From assembly GCA_965368515.1 (NCBI GenBank), contig CBDUNF010000022.1, positions 1 through 26,833 of the forward strand: 26,833 nucleotides of DNA. The letters run 5' to 3'. Every line of letters begins with the position of its first letter. Positions within the stretch are counted from its first letter, which is position 1. Of the stretch, positions 7,255-15,683 are shown in pieces. A model generated the notes under the pieces. It ran no database searches. It was not told the origin of the DNA and saw only the letters and a list, made by a program, of their open reading frames with translations. The position numbers were made by a program, and so were the translations under genes. Origin of the DNA: JAAETI01 sp965368515. Lineage in GTDB: Bacteria > Actinomycetota > Acidimicrobiia > Spongiisociales > UBA5794.

Positions 7255-8226
7255 ATGACTGAAACCACAACCAGCCATGACGGGGACTTTGCCAACCGGA
7301 CGACTTTCGCCGGGGCTCCCCGGGGTCAGCTTGACGCACTCAGCGATATCGACGTCGCAATTGTCGGTGCCCCTTTCGACTGGGGAACGACGTACCGGCC
7401 CGGGGCCCGTTTCGGCCCTGCCGCAATCAGAGGCGGCGACTACCTGGGCGCCCATGGCTCCCGCACGCATCTCCCAACCGGCATCGACCCGTTTGAGGTG
7501 ATGAGGATCGCCGACCTGGGAGACTTCAACGTTGTCCCCGGCTATGTCGAGATCAGCATTGACCGCATCAGATCAGGCATCAAGCAGATTGCGGAGCAGG
7601 GAGCCGTCCCCATCGTTCTTGGTGGAGACCACACGATTACGTTCCCCAACGCTGGTGGCGTCGCCGACGTTTACGGTCACGGAGACGTCGCTCTCATCCA
7701 CTTCGACGCGCATGCCGACACCGCCGAGACCCAGAACGGCCAACTCCACGGCCATGCGACACCCATGCGCAGGCTCATCGAGTCCGGAGCTGTTCCCGGA
7801 CATCGTTTCGTCCAGATCGGACTACGCGGCTACTGGCCGCCGCCGGATGTCGTGGAGTGGATGCGCGAGCAGAACATGCGCAGCTACATGATGAACGAGA
7901 TCGTGGACCGCGGGCTGCGGTCAGTTGTCGGCGAGGCTCTGGAGCACGCTCTGGATGGTGCGTCGAAGGCATTCATCTCGGTGGATATCGACGTGGTCGA
8001 CCCGGGCATGGCCCCCGGGACGGGTACTCCTGAGCCGGGCGGCCTGACCTCGCGGGAACTCCTCGATACGGTGCGACGCCTCGCCAAGGAATTGGATGTC
8101 GTCGGTGCTGATGTCGTCGAGGTCAGCCCTCCATACGATGGACCGGGAGAGATCACGGCCTCGCTCGCCAACCGGGTGGTGCTCGAGTTGCTCAACGGCA
8201 TGGCCGAGCGCAAGCTCGGGGTCTAG
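7255..8226 (+). CDS. Ureohydrolase of the agmatinase family (substrate uncertain)
   Basis: This is a binuclear-manganese hydrolase that removes urea from a guanidino compound. All metal-ligand motifs are present in the 323 residues: GGDHTI (H126), DAHAD (D151, H153, D155) and SVDIDVVDP (D244, D246). PGTGTPEPGG (254-263) and the late glutamate in VVEVSPP are also typical. Agmatinase (SpeB) is the usual automatic name, but the loop HGHATPMRRLIESG after the DAHAD motif looks more like guanidinobutyrase and related enzymes, which carry a xTPxRR-type segment here. The gene stands alone between a divergent Fe-S protein and a GH13 gene; no polyamine genes are nearby to settle the substrate. The start is fixed by the leaderless promoter. 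Confidence 0.88.
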   Translation: MTETTTSHDGDFANRTTFAGAPRGQLDALSDIDVAIVGAPFDWGTTYRPGARFGPAAIRGGDYLGAHGSRTHLPTGIDPFEVMRIADLGDFNVVPGYVEISIDRIRSGIKQIAEQGAVPIVLGGDHTITFPNAGGVADVYGHGDVALIHFDAHADTAETQNGQLHGHATPMRRLIESGAVPGHRFVQIGLRGYWPPPDVVEWMREQNMRSYMMNEIVDRGLRSVVGEALEHALDGASKAFISVDIDVVDPGMAPGTGTPEPGGLTSRELLDTVRRLAKELDVVGADVVEVSPPYDGPGEITASLANRVVLELLNGMAERKLGV

Positions 8227-8321
8227 GCGAGGGCGGTGCTACTCGGCTGTGGTTGCATCGACTTCTTGGCAATCGCGACGGCCATCCCAACAGCAGCGGA
8301 TGTCGACAACTCCGGAAGATG

Positions 8322-8327
8322 TAGCCT
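8322..8327 (+). promoter_or_regulatory. Leaderless -10 element of the alpha-glucosidase gene
   Basis: TAGCCT is followed by six bases and the ATG at 8334, with no Shine-Dalgarno sequence. The 107-base gap after the ureohydrolase holds no gene and no clear CTTGCA operator, so the upstream maltose operator is not obviously repeated here. Confidence 0.55.
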
Positions 8328-8333
8328 CCCGAC

Positions 8334-9917
8334 ATGAGCGTTCACCCTTGGTGGCAGACCACCGTCATCTATCAGATCTACCCACGTAGCTTTCAGGACA
8401 CCACCGGCAACGGCGTCGGCGACCTCCCCGGCATCACCAGCCGAATGGACTACCTGGCCGACACCCTCGGCGTGGGTGCCATCTGGATATCACCGTTCTA
8501 CCCATCGCCCATGGCGGATTTTGGATACGACGTAGCCGACTACACCGACATCCATCCGATGTTCGGTGACATAAACGACTTCGACGATCTGCTGGAAGCT
8601 GCGCACAGCCGGGGGCTGAAAGTCATCATCGACTGGGTCCCCAACCACAGCTCCGATGAACACCCCTGGTTCGTCGAATCGCGCTCAAGCCGCAGCAACC
8701 CCAAGCGCGATTGGTATATCTGGCGGGACGGCAAGCCCGATGGATCGCCACCGAACAACTGGCTCAGCTTCTTCGGTGGCTCGGCCTGGGAGCAAGACGA
8801 AACCACGGGGCAGTACTACCTGCACTCGTTTCTTGCCAAGCAGCCCGATCTCAACTGGCGGAATCCCGACGTGCAGGAGGCGATGTTCGAAGGCCTGCAG
8901 TTCTGGCTCGATCGCGACGTAGACGGCTTCCGCATCGACGTCGCTCACGTCGTCATGAAGGATCCGCATCTGCGAGACAATCCGCCTGTCCCGGATGACT
9001 GGGAGCGGCAATTCAAGTCGCACGGCGAGTACGACAACTTCCTCCATATCCACGACAAAGGCCATCAGGACAATCACCAGTTGTTCCGCGACTTCCGGGC
9101 GCTGCTGAACAGCTATCAGCCAGAGCGGTACTCGGTCGGCGAAATCCATATCGCCGACTGGGATGAATGGGCGTCGTATTACGGCGAAGAACTCGACGAA
9201 CTCCACATGCCGTACAACTTCTCTCTGATTCACGCTCCATGGGACGCCAATGAGGTGGCATCCCGCGTAGAGGCAATGGAGACCGCCATCCCCGATGGTG
9301 CCTGGCCCAACCACGTCCTGGGCAATCATGACGAGAAGCGACTCGTTGCCAGGATCGGAGCCGATGCGGCCCGAACCGCGGCGATGCTTCTGCTGACCCT
9401 CCGGGGCACACCGACCATCTACTACGGCGATGAGATAGCGATGACCGAGGCGGCCATTGCGCCGGAGGATCAGCAAGACCCCTGGGGTCGGCGTCTTCCC
9501 GGGGCCGGCCGTGACGGGTGCCGAACGCCGATGCAATGGGACGACACCCCCAATGCGGGTTTCTCTCCGGCTGAGGTGACCAAGACCTGGTTGCCCATCA
9601 CCACTGACTCGGCCGACCTGAACGTGGCGGCGCAACTGGGGCAGGCCGACTCAATCCTCAATCTCTATCGAAGCCTGTTGCAGTACCGACAGTCATCGGC
9701 CGCGTTACAGACCGGCAGCTACCGGAGGGTCGATGCACCAGAGGGCGTGTATGCCTACACGCGCACCGCCGGCGACGAGGAAGTGCTGGTTGCGCTCAAC
9801 TTCACGAGTGATCCGATTGCAGTCCCGTTCGAAGGCCGGGCTGCACTGTCGACACATGGCGATACGTCTACAGCAACGATGCTCCGCCCACACGAAGGCC
9901 TGATCCTCGAGCGCTAG
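8334..9917 (+). CDS. GH13 alpha-glucosidase (oligo-1,6-glucosidase/maltase type)
   Basis: This cytoplasmic enzyme hydrolyses terminal alpha-glucosyl bonds of maltose or isomalto-oligosaccharides. The 527-residue protein has the complete GH13 set: the (beta/alpha)8 start WWQTTVIYQIYPRSFQDTTG, region I DWVPNHSS (100-107), region II DGFRIDVAH with nucleophile D202, region III SVGEIHI with acid/base E270, and region IV GNHDEKR with D333. The late CRTPMQWD segment is typical of alpha-glucosidases of this group, and a short beta-sheet domain ends the protein. There is no signal peptide. It lies 5 kb from the malEF operon and would be the natural downstream enzyme of that importer. The trehalose synthase family is related but normally carries a different central region. 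Its stop interlocks with the convergent transporter stop in CTAG (9914-9917). Confidence 0.9.
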   Translation: MSVHPWWQTTVIYQIYPRSFQDTTGNGVGDLPGITSRMDYLADTLGVGAIWISPFYPSPMADFGYDVADYTDIHPMFGDINDFDDLLEAAHSRGLKVIIDWVPNHSSDEHPWFVESRSSRSNPKRDWYIWRDGKPDGSPPNNWLSFFGGSAWEQDETTGQYYLHSFLAKQPDLNWRNPDVQEAMFEGLQFWLDRDVDGFRIDVAHVVMKDPHLRDNPPVPDDWERQFKSHGEYDNFLHIHDKGHQDNHQLFRDFRALLNSYQPERYSVGEIHIADWDEWASYYGEELDELHMPYNFSLIHAPWDANEVASRVEAMETAIPDGAWPNHVLGNHDEKRLVARIGADAARTAAMLLLTLRGTPTIYYGDEIAMTEAAIAPEDQQDPWGRRLPGAGRDGCRTPMQWDDTPNAGFSPAEVTKTWLPITTDSADLNVAAQLGQADSILNLYRSLLQYRQSSAALQTGSYRRVDAPEGVYAYTRTAGDEEVLVALNFTSDPIAVPFEGRAALSTHGDTSTATMLRPHEGLILER

Positions 9918-12139
9918 GTCTCCGACGTCTCGACTGCCTCAGTCTCCTCCGTGTTGTCGAAGACGACGGAACCAAAATCGTGACTGCGTGCGCTCGACAC
10001 CAAGACAGTCCGCGGCAGCCCACTGGTAATCCGCTCCATCCGCGTGTAGAAGCCGGGCGAGTGACGTAGGTCCGTAGGGAGCAGGAATCCAAGGAAGACG
10101 AGATCGGCACCGCCCGACTCCTCTGCAAACACCTGGTACAACGGCCGGCCGGCAGTCAACACGACATCGATGTCGGCCTCAATGCGGGCCGCACCGAGCA
10201 TGGTGCGGATACGCCCGGTAGCCTCGACTACCTCCGCGGCATGCTCAACAGCGGTTAGCACCGTGATCCGGGATCCAGCCCAGTCGGCGTGCTGAGTAAC
10301 GAGGTGCGCTAGCAACAGCATGAGCGACCCGTTGGCAGTTGCCCCGGTCCACCACACATGAATGCTTCCGTTGCGTACGGGCTTGCCGGTGTTCGGTGTA
10401 TCGCGCACCAACAGGATGGTCCGTTCAAGCAGGTGGAAGTCACGCAGCATCCGCATGTACCCGCCGATATGGTCATCCGTCTTCGGCCAGCCGAGCATCA
10501 CGGCGTTGGCCTGGAAGTTGCCAATCCCGTACGCCTGGGCGGCGGTAACGGCACCCTTGTAGATGTCACCGACGATCTCAGCTCGGTAGAAAACATTCGG
10601 GTACTTGGCAGCCAGCTCGCTGCGATACCGCTCATTGAGGGCTCGACGCTCACCGGCACGGTCTTCGACTTCGCCGTCGAGAAGGTGAACAAAGGTGACG
10701 AGGCCCCGAGATTGGACCAACGCACTGCTGATCTGCAGGAGGTGCTTCCGTTCTCCGATGTCGCCGCCCATCACCACCAGGTTGGGTCGCCAGCTCACGG
10801 GGTGTTCTCTGGCCTGATGGACATTGCGCAGACCGGTGAGGACCAGGGCCGACCAGATACCGTGGCGAGCGTCACCGAATGCTGAGTCGAGCGTGCGGCG
10901 CTGCGTGAACGCAAAGAGCCCGACCAGCACAACCGCAGCGAGCAACATGGCGGGGAGGTTGATGATGCTCATAACGTAGAAACAGGCCACCGCCGCAGTC
11001 AGGCTCACCGTCGCCGGCACCCGGAACGTCGGCCGGAAGCTCGGATTGGCCGCCCAGGTCTCCAGCCCCGACGCCAGATTGATCGCTCCGTAGGTGGCCA
11101 GGAAGAACATCGTCAGCACCGGGGCAATCGCTTCCAAGCTGCCCACCATGACCCCAAGTTGGGCGAGGGCAAAGGTGAGGATCGTGCCCATCCGAGGTTC
11201 ATTGTCCTTGCCGTACCCGCGAGCAAAGAACCGGGGAACATGCCCGTCGATCGCCAGAGCCTGCAGTGTGCGCGGCGCAGAGAGGATCGACCCAAGCGCG
11301 CTGGACAGCGTGGCCCCGAACACGCCCACATAGATCAGAACCGGTACCGATGCAATGGCAAACACCGCATCCAGGTTGTTGATCAGCTCATCATTGCTGA
11401 AGTTGAGGGATAGCCAGATTGGGAAGGCGACGTACACGACGAGGCTGGTGATCACGACCAGCATGATTCCCTTGGGGATGTCGCGTCGTGGATTCCGCAG
11501 GTCGCCCGACATCGAAACCCCCGCCATGATCCCGGTCGCTGCTGGGAAGAAGATGGCGAAGACCGTGACAAAACTCTCGCCGTCGTTGTTGAACCATTCG
11601 ATGCTGGCAGGGAAATCGCCTGTGGTTCCTGTGAAGAACGAAAGAAGTGATAGCCCGATCGCAGCCATCACAAAATACTGAGCCTTTATGGCGAGATCGG
11701 CGTTCCAATAGGCAAGGCCGAGCACAACCAGGTTGATCACGGTTCCCGTCACAACAATCGGCAAGTCGGGAAGCAGCTGGTGCAGCGCTTCTGCGAAACC
11801 AACGACGTAGAAAGTCACGCTGAGGGCCTGCGCCAGAAACAGTGGGATCCCTACCGCCGAACCGACCGACGGTCCGAGAGAACGGCTGATCATGAAGTAG
11901 GCGCCACCTGTACCGACCGTACGGTTGGTGGCAATCGACGACACCGACAACGCTGTGGCTCCAGTGATTAGGTGCGTGATCACCACGATGATCAGCATCA
12001 TCCCCAGGCCAACCGAACCCGTCGTGAAGCCGAGCAGCAGGTACATGACCACACCCAGGACGGTGAGGATGCTCGGCGTGAACACACCGGAGAACCAGTT
12101 GAACCGTCCTGTCGGCGCGGTGCTCTGCGTTTGGGTCAC
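9914..12139 (-). CDS. SLC12-like cation-chloride cotransporter with soluble C-terminal domain
   Basis: The N-terminal two thirds form an APC-fold transporter of about 12 membrane segments, and the last 260 residues are a soluble domain. Several segments read like animal NKCC/KCC proteins: FNWFSGVFTPSILTVLGVVM, GTGGAYFMISRSLGPSVG, AGVSMSGDLRNPRRDIPKG, SAPRTLQALAIDGHVP and the YGKDNEPRMGTILTF block. The C-terminal part keeps the SLC12 soluble-domain signatures WRPNLVVMGG, ANAVMLGWP and GSIHVWWTGATANGSLMLLL. Generic annotation would call it an amino acid permease, but cation-chloride (Na/K/Cl) cotransport is better supported. GTG 12139 is chosen for its GGAGG site; GTG 12163 in the same frame is an alternative, 9 bases after the mscS stop. 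It is cotranscribed behind mscS, which supports an osmotic role. Confidence 0.85.
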   Translation of the reverse strand: MTQTQSTAPTGRFNWFSGVFTPSILTVLGVVMYLLLGFTTGSVGLGMMLIIVVITHLITGATALSVSSIATNRTVGTGGAYFMISRSLGPSVGSAVGIPLFLAQALSVTFYVVGFAEALHQLLPDLPIVVTGTVINLVVLGLAYWNADLAIKAQYFVMAAIGLSLLSFFTGTTGDFPASIEWFNNDGESFVTVFAIFFPAATGIMAGVSMSGDLRNPRRDIPKGIMLVVITSLVVYVAFPIWLSLNFSNDELINNLDAVFAIASVPVLIYVGVFGATLSSALGSILSAPRTLQALAIDGHVPRFFARGYGKDNEPRMGTILTFALAQLGVMVGSLEAIAPVLTMFFLATYGAINLASGLETWAANPSFRPTFRVPATVSLTAAVACFYVMSIINLPAMLLAAVVLVGLFAFTQRRTLDSAFGDARHGIWSALVLTGLRNVHQAREHPVSWRPNLVVMGGDIGERKHLLQISSALVQSRGLVTFVHLLDGEVEDRAGERRALNERYRSELAAKYPNVFYRAEIVGDIYKGAVTAAQAYGIGNFQANAVMLGWPKTDDHIGGYMRMLRDFHLLERTILLVRDTPNTGKPVRNGSIHVWWTGATANGSLMLLLAHLVTQHADWAGSRITVLTAVEHAAEVVEATGRIRTMLGAARIEADIDVVLTAGRPLYQVFAEESGGADLVFLGFLLPTDLRHSPGFYTRMERITSGLPRTVLVSSARSHDFGSVVFDNTEETEAVETSET

Positions 12140-12172
12140 TCCACCTCCGGTGTGAGAGGACACGCTAGCCAG

Positions 12173-13222
12173 CTAGGACGACGATGCATCCTCAGGTGGA
12201 TCGGGGTTGCCATCCCGCATCCAGACCGTTCGCTGCGGGAATGGGATCTCGATACCTTCACGGTCGAACGCATCTACGAGCCGGCCCCGGATAATGCGGC
12301 CGGTCATCCATTGCTCCCCCGGCTCGACTTTGGCAACGAGCCGGATGGCGATCGAGCTCTCGGCGAACATCTCGACGCCCCATATCTCCGGCTCCTCGAT
12401 GATCGTGGCATTCTCCAGGTGTTCGTTCCACACCGAGTCCGCCGTTTCCTTGATGACGCGGCTGGCGTGGGCTATGTCGGTGCCATAGGCCACCTCGATA
12501 TCGAGTACCACGCGGGCCCATTGCTGCGACTTGTTCCCCACTCGAAGGATCTCGCCGTTCGGTATATGCCATAGGGTTCCGTTCACATCACGAATCTGTG
12601 TGGTCCGCAGGCTGATGCTTTCCACCAACCCCGTTGCCTCGCCAACGTCGACGACATCGCCGACTGCGTACTGATCCTCCACAAGCATGAAGAAGCCCGA
12701 CAGGAAGTCCTTGACGATGGACTGGGCGCCAAAACCGAGCGCGATACCGGCAATCCCCGCTCCCGCGATCAGGGGGCCCAGATTGATGTCGAACTCGCTG
12801 AGCGAGATGAGGATGCCGATCGTATAGATGATCGCCGTGGCCGTGCTGCGCAGGATCGATCCGAGTGTCTTGGCGCGTTGCTTGGCAGCCTCACTAGCCA
12901 GCGTCAGCTCAATGGCCTTTTGTCGCGCCTTCAACTCCATCTCGGCAAAGCGGCCGTCGCCGATCTCCTCATCCCGACGCGCTCGCAGCTTCTCTTCGCG
13001 GTCACGCAGCATCCGGGCTTCTGCGCGGTCTATCGCCCGCCGAACGATTCGATTGATGATGTAGGCGCCGATGAGAACGGCCAGCACCTTGATTGGCTTC
13101 TCGACAATCCAGCCGAGAGCCTCTGCCAGGGTCTCGTTTTCCGTGAGGTCGTAGACCCAGTCACAGATGAAATCGTTGGCTCCGTCGCAGACGGTGCTCG
13201 CTGCTGTATCGATTTGGTACAC
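12173..13222 (-). CDS. mscS: MscS-family small-conductance mechanosensitive channel
   Basis: This pressure-relief channel opens when membrane tension rises and lets solutes out on osmotic downshock. The 349 residues contain a first membrane helix at about 42-60, a charged helical stretch (65-115), a second helix at about 125-142, and the pore helix 150-184 with AGAGIAGIALGFGAQSIVKD, the Ala/Gly-rich MscS TM3. The beta domain (VGDVVDVGEATGLVESISLRTT) and the alpha/beta vestibule end with IEIPFPQRTVW, the family's usual C-terminal signature. The long charged linker before TM2 is larger than in E. coli MscS. GTG 13222 follows AAGGAG five bases away, so this gene is read from a leadered mRNA. The cation-chloride cotransporter follows within 33 bases, at most. 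Confidence 0.9.
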   Translation of the reverse strand: MYQIDTAASTVCDGANDFICDWVYDLTENETLAEALGWIVEKPIKVLAVLIGAYIINRIVRRAIDRAEARMLRDREEKLRARRDEEIGDGRFAEMELKARQKAIELTLASEAAKQRAKTLGSILRSTATAIIYTIGILISLSEFDINLGPLIAGAGIAGIALGFGAQSIVKDFLSGFFMLVEDQYAVGDVVDVGEATGLVESISLRTTQIRDVNGTLWHIPNGEILRVGNKSQQWARVVLDIEVAYGTDIAHASRVIKETADSVWNEHLENATIIEEPEIWGVEMFAESSIAIRLVAKVEPGEQWMTGRIIRGRLVDAFDREGIEIPFPQRTVWMRDGNPDPPEDASSS

Positions 13223-13277
13223 CGGGGCTCCTTCAAAACTGTCGCTCGCAGGCTAATCGTCCCCTATCGAGCCGACG

Positions 13278-13289
13278 ATCTCCGGAGAT
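13278..13289. promoter_or_regulatory. 12-bp perfect palindrome between mscS and the MBL-fold gene
   Basis: ATCTCCGGAGAT is fully self-complementary and lies in the 158-base divergent region, 56 bases upstream of the mscS GTG and 92 bases upstream of the MBL-fold start. It could be an operator for a dimeric regulator. No second copy was noticed in the window. A single 12-mer is weak evidence. Confidence 0.25.
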
Positions 13290-13368
13290 TCTCACGGCGG
13301 AGGCCGCTAGTCATCGACTGCAACTGCGATTCGCCGCTCGGACCCTTCCGTCGTGTACCTGCCTTCGG

Positions 13369-13374
13369 TAGTGT
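13369..13374 (+). promoter_or_regulatory. Leaderless -10 element of the MBL-fold hydrolase gene
   Basis: TAGTGT, then six bases (GGGGGC), then ATG at 13381. The G-run is too close to the ATG to act as a ribosome binding site. Confidence 0.55.
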
Positions 13375-13380
13375 GGGGGC

Positions 13381-14100
13381 ATGGAGCGGGTGGCAGCGAG
13401 TATCTACCGACTCGGGCGCAAGCACCACAACTTCTATCTGATCGTTGCAGGTGGCCGAGCAACCCTTGTCGACGCCGGTGGAAGCCGAGAACTTCCACTT
13501 CTCGAAGCGGGGCTCGAGTCGCTGGGTCTCAACCTGGATGCAGTCGAGGCGCTGCTCATCACCCATGCCCATACGGATCACATCGGTTTTGCGCGTCGCG
13601 TTTCCGACCGTGACATCAGCGTGAGAGTTCACGAGGACGAAGTGGCCTATGCGATGGACGCCTCGGCGGGAACGCAGGTGAGCATGCTCGACCATCGGGT
13701 GTGGAGACCGCGGGTGGTCATCTTTCTCATCGAGATGATCCGAGCCGGGGCGCATCGGGACTTCCGCCTGGACCATGTTGACGCTGTCGGTGACGGTGAC
13801 AGGCTCGACCTTCCGGGGAGGCCAAGGGTTGTGGCCACCCCGGGCCACACCACCGGACACGCGAGCTACCTGATCGAAGATCAGAATGCTCTCTGCTCCG
13901 GCGATGCGTTGGCGACAGACGGCATCACGAGGTGGGGATCCGGACCACAACTGCTGCCGGAGGCGTTTCACACGAGCCCGACCGATGCAGCGAAGTCCCT
14001 ACAGAAGCTCGCCGGTCTGGATGCCAACCTTCTTCTGCCGGGCCACGGAGAGCCCTGGCGAGGACCAATCTCGGAGGCGGTAGCTCTGGCCGGGGGCTGA
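13381..14100 (+). CDS. Metallo-beta-lactamase-fold hydrolase
   Basis: This 239-residue soluble enzyme has the zinc-binding signature THAHTDH (residues 61-67), H156 in TPGHTTGHASY, D175 in CSGDAL and H222 in LLPGHGEPW, so all five canonical metal sites can be assigned. Its length and motif order fit the glyoxalase II-like/quorum-lactonase-like branch rather than RNase J or antibiotic-resistance enzymes. The substrate cannot be told from sequence; there is no signal peptide. The gene is a single transcription unit by position: divergent from mscS, convergent with a methyltransferase 46 bases downstream. That gap has only a weak 5-6 bp GC stem near 14127-14140 and no clear terminator. Confidence 0.85.
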   Translation: MERVAASIYRLGRKHHNFYLIVAGGRATLVDAGGSRELPLLEAGLESLGLNLDAVEALLITHAHTDHIGFARRVSDRDISVRVHEDEVAYAMDASAGTQVSMLDHRVWRPRVVIFLIEMIRAGAHRDFRLDHVDAVGDGDRLDLPGRPRVVATPGHTTGHASYLIEDQNALCSGDALATDGITRWGSGPQLLPEAFHTSPTDAAKSLQKLAGLDANLLLPGHGEPWRGPISEAVALAGG

Positions 14101-14146
14101 TTCCAAATCCCTGCCCCCACCATTCGTGCGGACCCGTCCGCTGGTG

Positions 14147-14857
14147 TTATCGCCTGATCGCGATGTGAAGACCGCGGCCGAGCGGGCCTTGGGGGTCATA
14201 CTCGGCGGTAAACCCAGCGACTTGTAGCAGCGCCGCGTATTCGGCAACGGTGAACAAGCCGGTCGGATGCTCCTCTACATAGGCGTCGGCATCGCCGTCC
14301 TCCCAGGCGACCGCCCATGCCCACCGCATCGTCGCCCGGTTGCCTTCGACAACGCTCGTGTCGATACGGGCTACCGCAACACCGTCGCCCTCGACAACCC
14401 TCGAACCTACGTGGCCGGGGCGCCACGCATCGGGTGTGAACCACGGCTCGATAATGAGCACACCTCCCGGCTTGAGATGGCGGGCGCAGCTCTCGAGCAT
14501 GCTGGCGAGATCCTGCACCGTCGTTAGGTAGGCCACCGAGGAGAAGATGCAAACAAGCGCGTCATACCGCTTGCCGAGTTCGAAAGTGGTCATATCGGCA
14601 AGGTGGAACTTCGTTCTGGGAAGCCTCCGCCCGGCGACGGTCAACATCGACTCAGAGATGTCGAGGCCCTCGACGTCGTACCAGCGCTTGAGCTCCTCGG
14701 TGTATCGACCTGTGCCGCACGCAACCTCCAATACACTTCGGGTACCGGGCCTTCTCTGCTCAACGAGATCGTGCACCGCTGCCGCATGCTCCTCGTAGTC
14801 AAGCCAGCTGTAGTAGAGGTCGTAGACGGCAGCCGATCGCTCATACGGATTGAGCAT
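14147..14857 (-). CDS. Class I SAM-dependent methyltransferase
   Basis: The ATG at 14857 is chosen because GAGAGGGG sits four bases upstream; the open frame goes on to 14980, but that would cross the terminator and enter pspA. The 236-residue product has motif I SVLEVACGTGRYT (residues 41-53), the acidic residue after strand 2 (EGLDIS), motif II around FHLADMTTF, and motif III LKPGGVLIIEPWF. The N-terminal MLNPYERSAAVYDLYYSWLD and the ACGTG form resemble N,N-dimethyltransferases of amino-sugar pathways (TylM1/DesVI type), but no sugar-nucleotide genes are nearby, so the substrate is unknown. It lies downstream of the pspA terminator and may have its own promoter or be read by leakage. Confidence 0.82.
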   Translation of the reverse strand: MLNPYERSAAVYDLYYSWLDYEEHAAAVHDLVEQRRPGTRSVLEVACGTGRYTEELKRWYDVEGLDISESMLTVAGRRLPRTKFHLADMTTFELGKRYDALVCIFSSVAYLTTVQDLASMLESCARHLKPGGVLIIEPWFTPDAWRPGHVGSRVVEGDGVAVARIDTSVVEGNRATMRWAWAVAWEDGDADAYVEEHPTGLFTVAEYAALLQVAGFTAEYDPQGPLGRGLHIAIRR

Positions 14858-14884
14858 TGTTCCCCTCTCTCCAGCAACGAAGAA

Positions 14885-14910
14885 GGGCCCCCGGCAGGTG
14901 CCGAGAGCCC
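14885..14910 (-). terminator. Intrinsic terminator after pspA
   Basis: On the minus strand GGGCTCTCGGC and GCCGGGGGCCC flank an ACCT loop to form an 11-bp stem with two G-T pairs, followed at once by TTCTTCGTTG. It begins 27 bases after the pspA stop and would end the proC-to-pspA transcripts. The methyltransferase start lies 28 bases further on, so read-through could feed it. Confidence 0.7.
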
Positions 14911-14936
14911 ATCGTCGATTACTGAGTTGAGTCGGG

Positions 14937-15656
14937 CTAGTTGAGACCCAACTCCGCCTTGAGTTCCTCGAGCTTGGCATCGGCTTGCGCCATGTTGATG
15001 GCTTCCTTGAGCTCCATCTCGGAGCCTTCCGGCGTTGCCTCGCGCAGCTCGGCCTTGGCCATTGCCTCAGCCTTGCGGGACTCGATCTTCTCTTCGATCT
15101 TCTCGAGCGAAGGCATCTCGTAGTCAGTCATGTTGGACATCGCATCGACGGCCTTGTTGACCGACTCCTGCATCTTTGCGGCCTCGAGCGAACCGAGCAG
15201 CTCCATGCGCTTGGCAGCAAGCTCGGAGACGCGCATCGCGTTCGACTGCACTGCCTGCTTGGCTTTTTCTGCCTGCCCGCTTGCGGTCTCATACTGCGTC
15301 TTCAGAGTCGAGAGATTGTTCTCGGAAGCCTGCAGCTTCATTGCGATCGACTGAGCAGCCTTCGTCCACTTCTCCTGGCTGGCGGCATCGCCGGAAGCCT
15401 TGGCTTCCTCAGCCTTGAGGATCGCCTGCTTGGCCATTTCCCGGGCCTCACCGACGTCGTCGGCGGCGTTCTCCATCTTCGACTCGAGTTGAGTGCGATG
15501 GGCAACAACCTTGGCCGCTTGGTTGCGCAACTCCTGGTCACGCTTCTTGGCCTCGTTGATAGCCTGCTCGATCTCAACCTCAGGCTTCATCAACTTCTCA
15601 GCGCCACCTTTGAACAGCGTCGTGATATAGCCCCAAAGGCGCTTCAAGAAACTCAT
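14937..15656 (-). CDS. pspA: PspA/IM30-family (ESCRT-III-like) membrane stress protein
   Basis: PspA proteins bind and protect the inner membrane leaflet when the proton gradient or envelope is damaged. The 239-residue protein begins MSFLKRLWGYITTLFKGGAE, a short amphipathic N-terminal helix that would insert in the membrane, then is almost wholly charged coiled-coil helix (KPEVEIEQAINEAKKR to residue 190) and ends in a short acidic helix. Size and layout match PspA/IM30/Vipp1. ATG 15656 is preceded by GGAAGGAA. A 62-base gap upstream contains a good -10 (TACAAT), so pspA can be transcribed apart from the TPM gene. No pspF or clgR-type activator is next to it. The partner is probably the TPM-domain membrane protein encoded just upstream. 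Confidence 0.9.
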   Translation of the reverse strand: MSFLKRLWGYITTLFKGGAEKLMKPEVEIEQAINEAKKRDQELRNQAAKVVAHRTQLESKMENAADDVGEAREMAKQAILKAEEAKASGDAASQEKWTKAAQSIAMKLQASENNLSTLKTQYETASGQAEKAKQAVQSNAMRVSELAAKRMELLGSLEAAKMQESVNKAVDAMSNMTDYEMPSLEKIEEKIESRKAEAMAKAELREATPEGSEMELKEAINMAQADAKLEELKAELGLN

Positions 15657-15683
15657 CTGATTCCTTCCCTAGTTCGTTTTCGG

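Noticed and set aside
7172..7339. Longer N-terminus for the Fe-S protein, to 7339 or to ATG 7225
   Set aside because: 7339 would overlap the divergent ureohydrolase by 85 bases; ATG 7225 has GGAGG directly against it with no spacing, while TTG 7171 has GGGAGG five bases away.
8685..9635. A 316-codon open frame on the minus strand
   Set aside because: It is antisense to the GH13 enzyme, which keeps all catalytic regions; no start signal or family likeness is seen.
14119..14150. Terminator between the MBL-fold gene and the methyltransferase
   Set aside because: GCGGAC and GTCCGC leave only a 2-base loop, so at most five pairs form, and no T-run follows on either strand.
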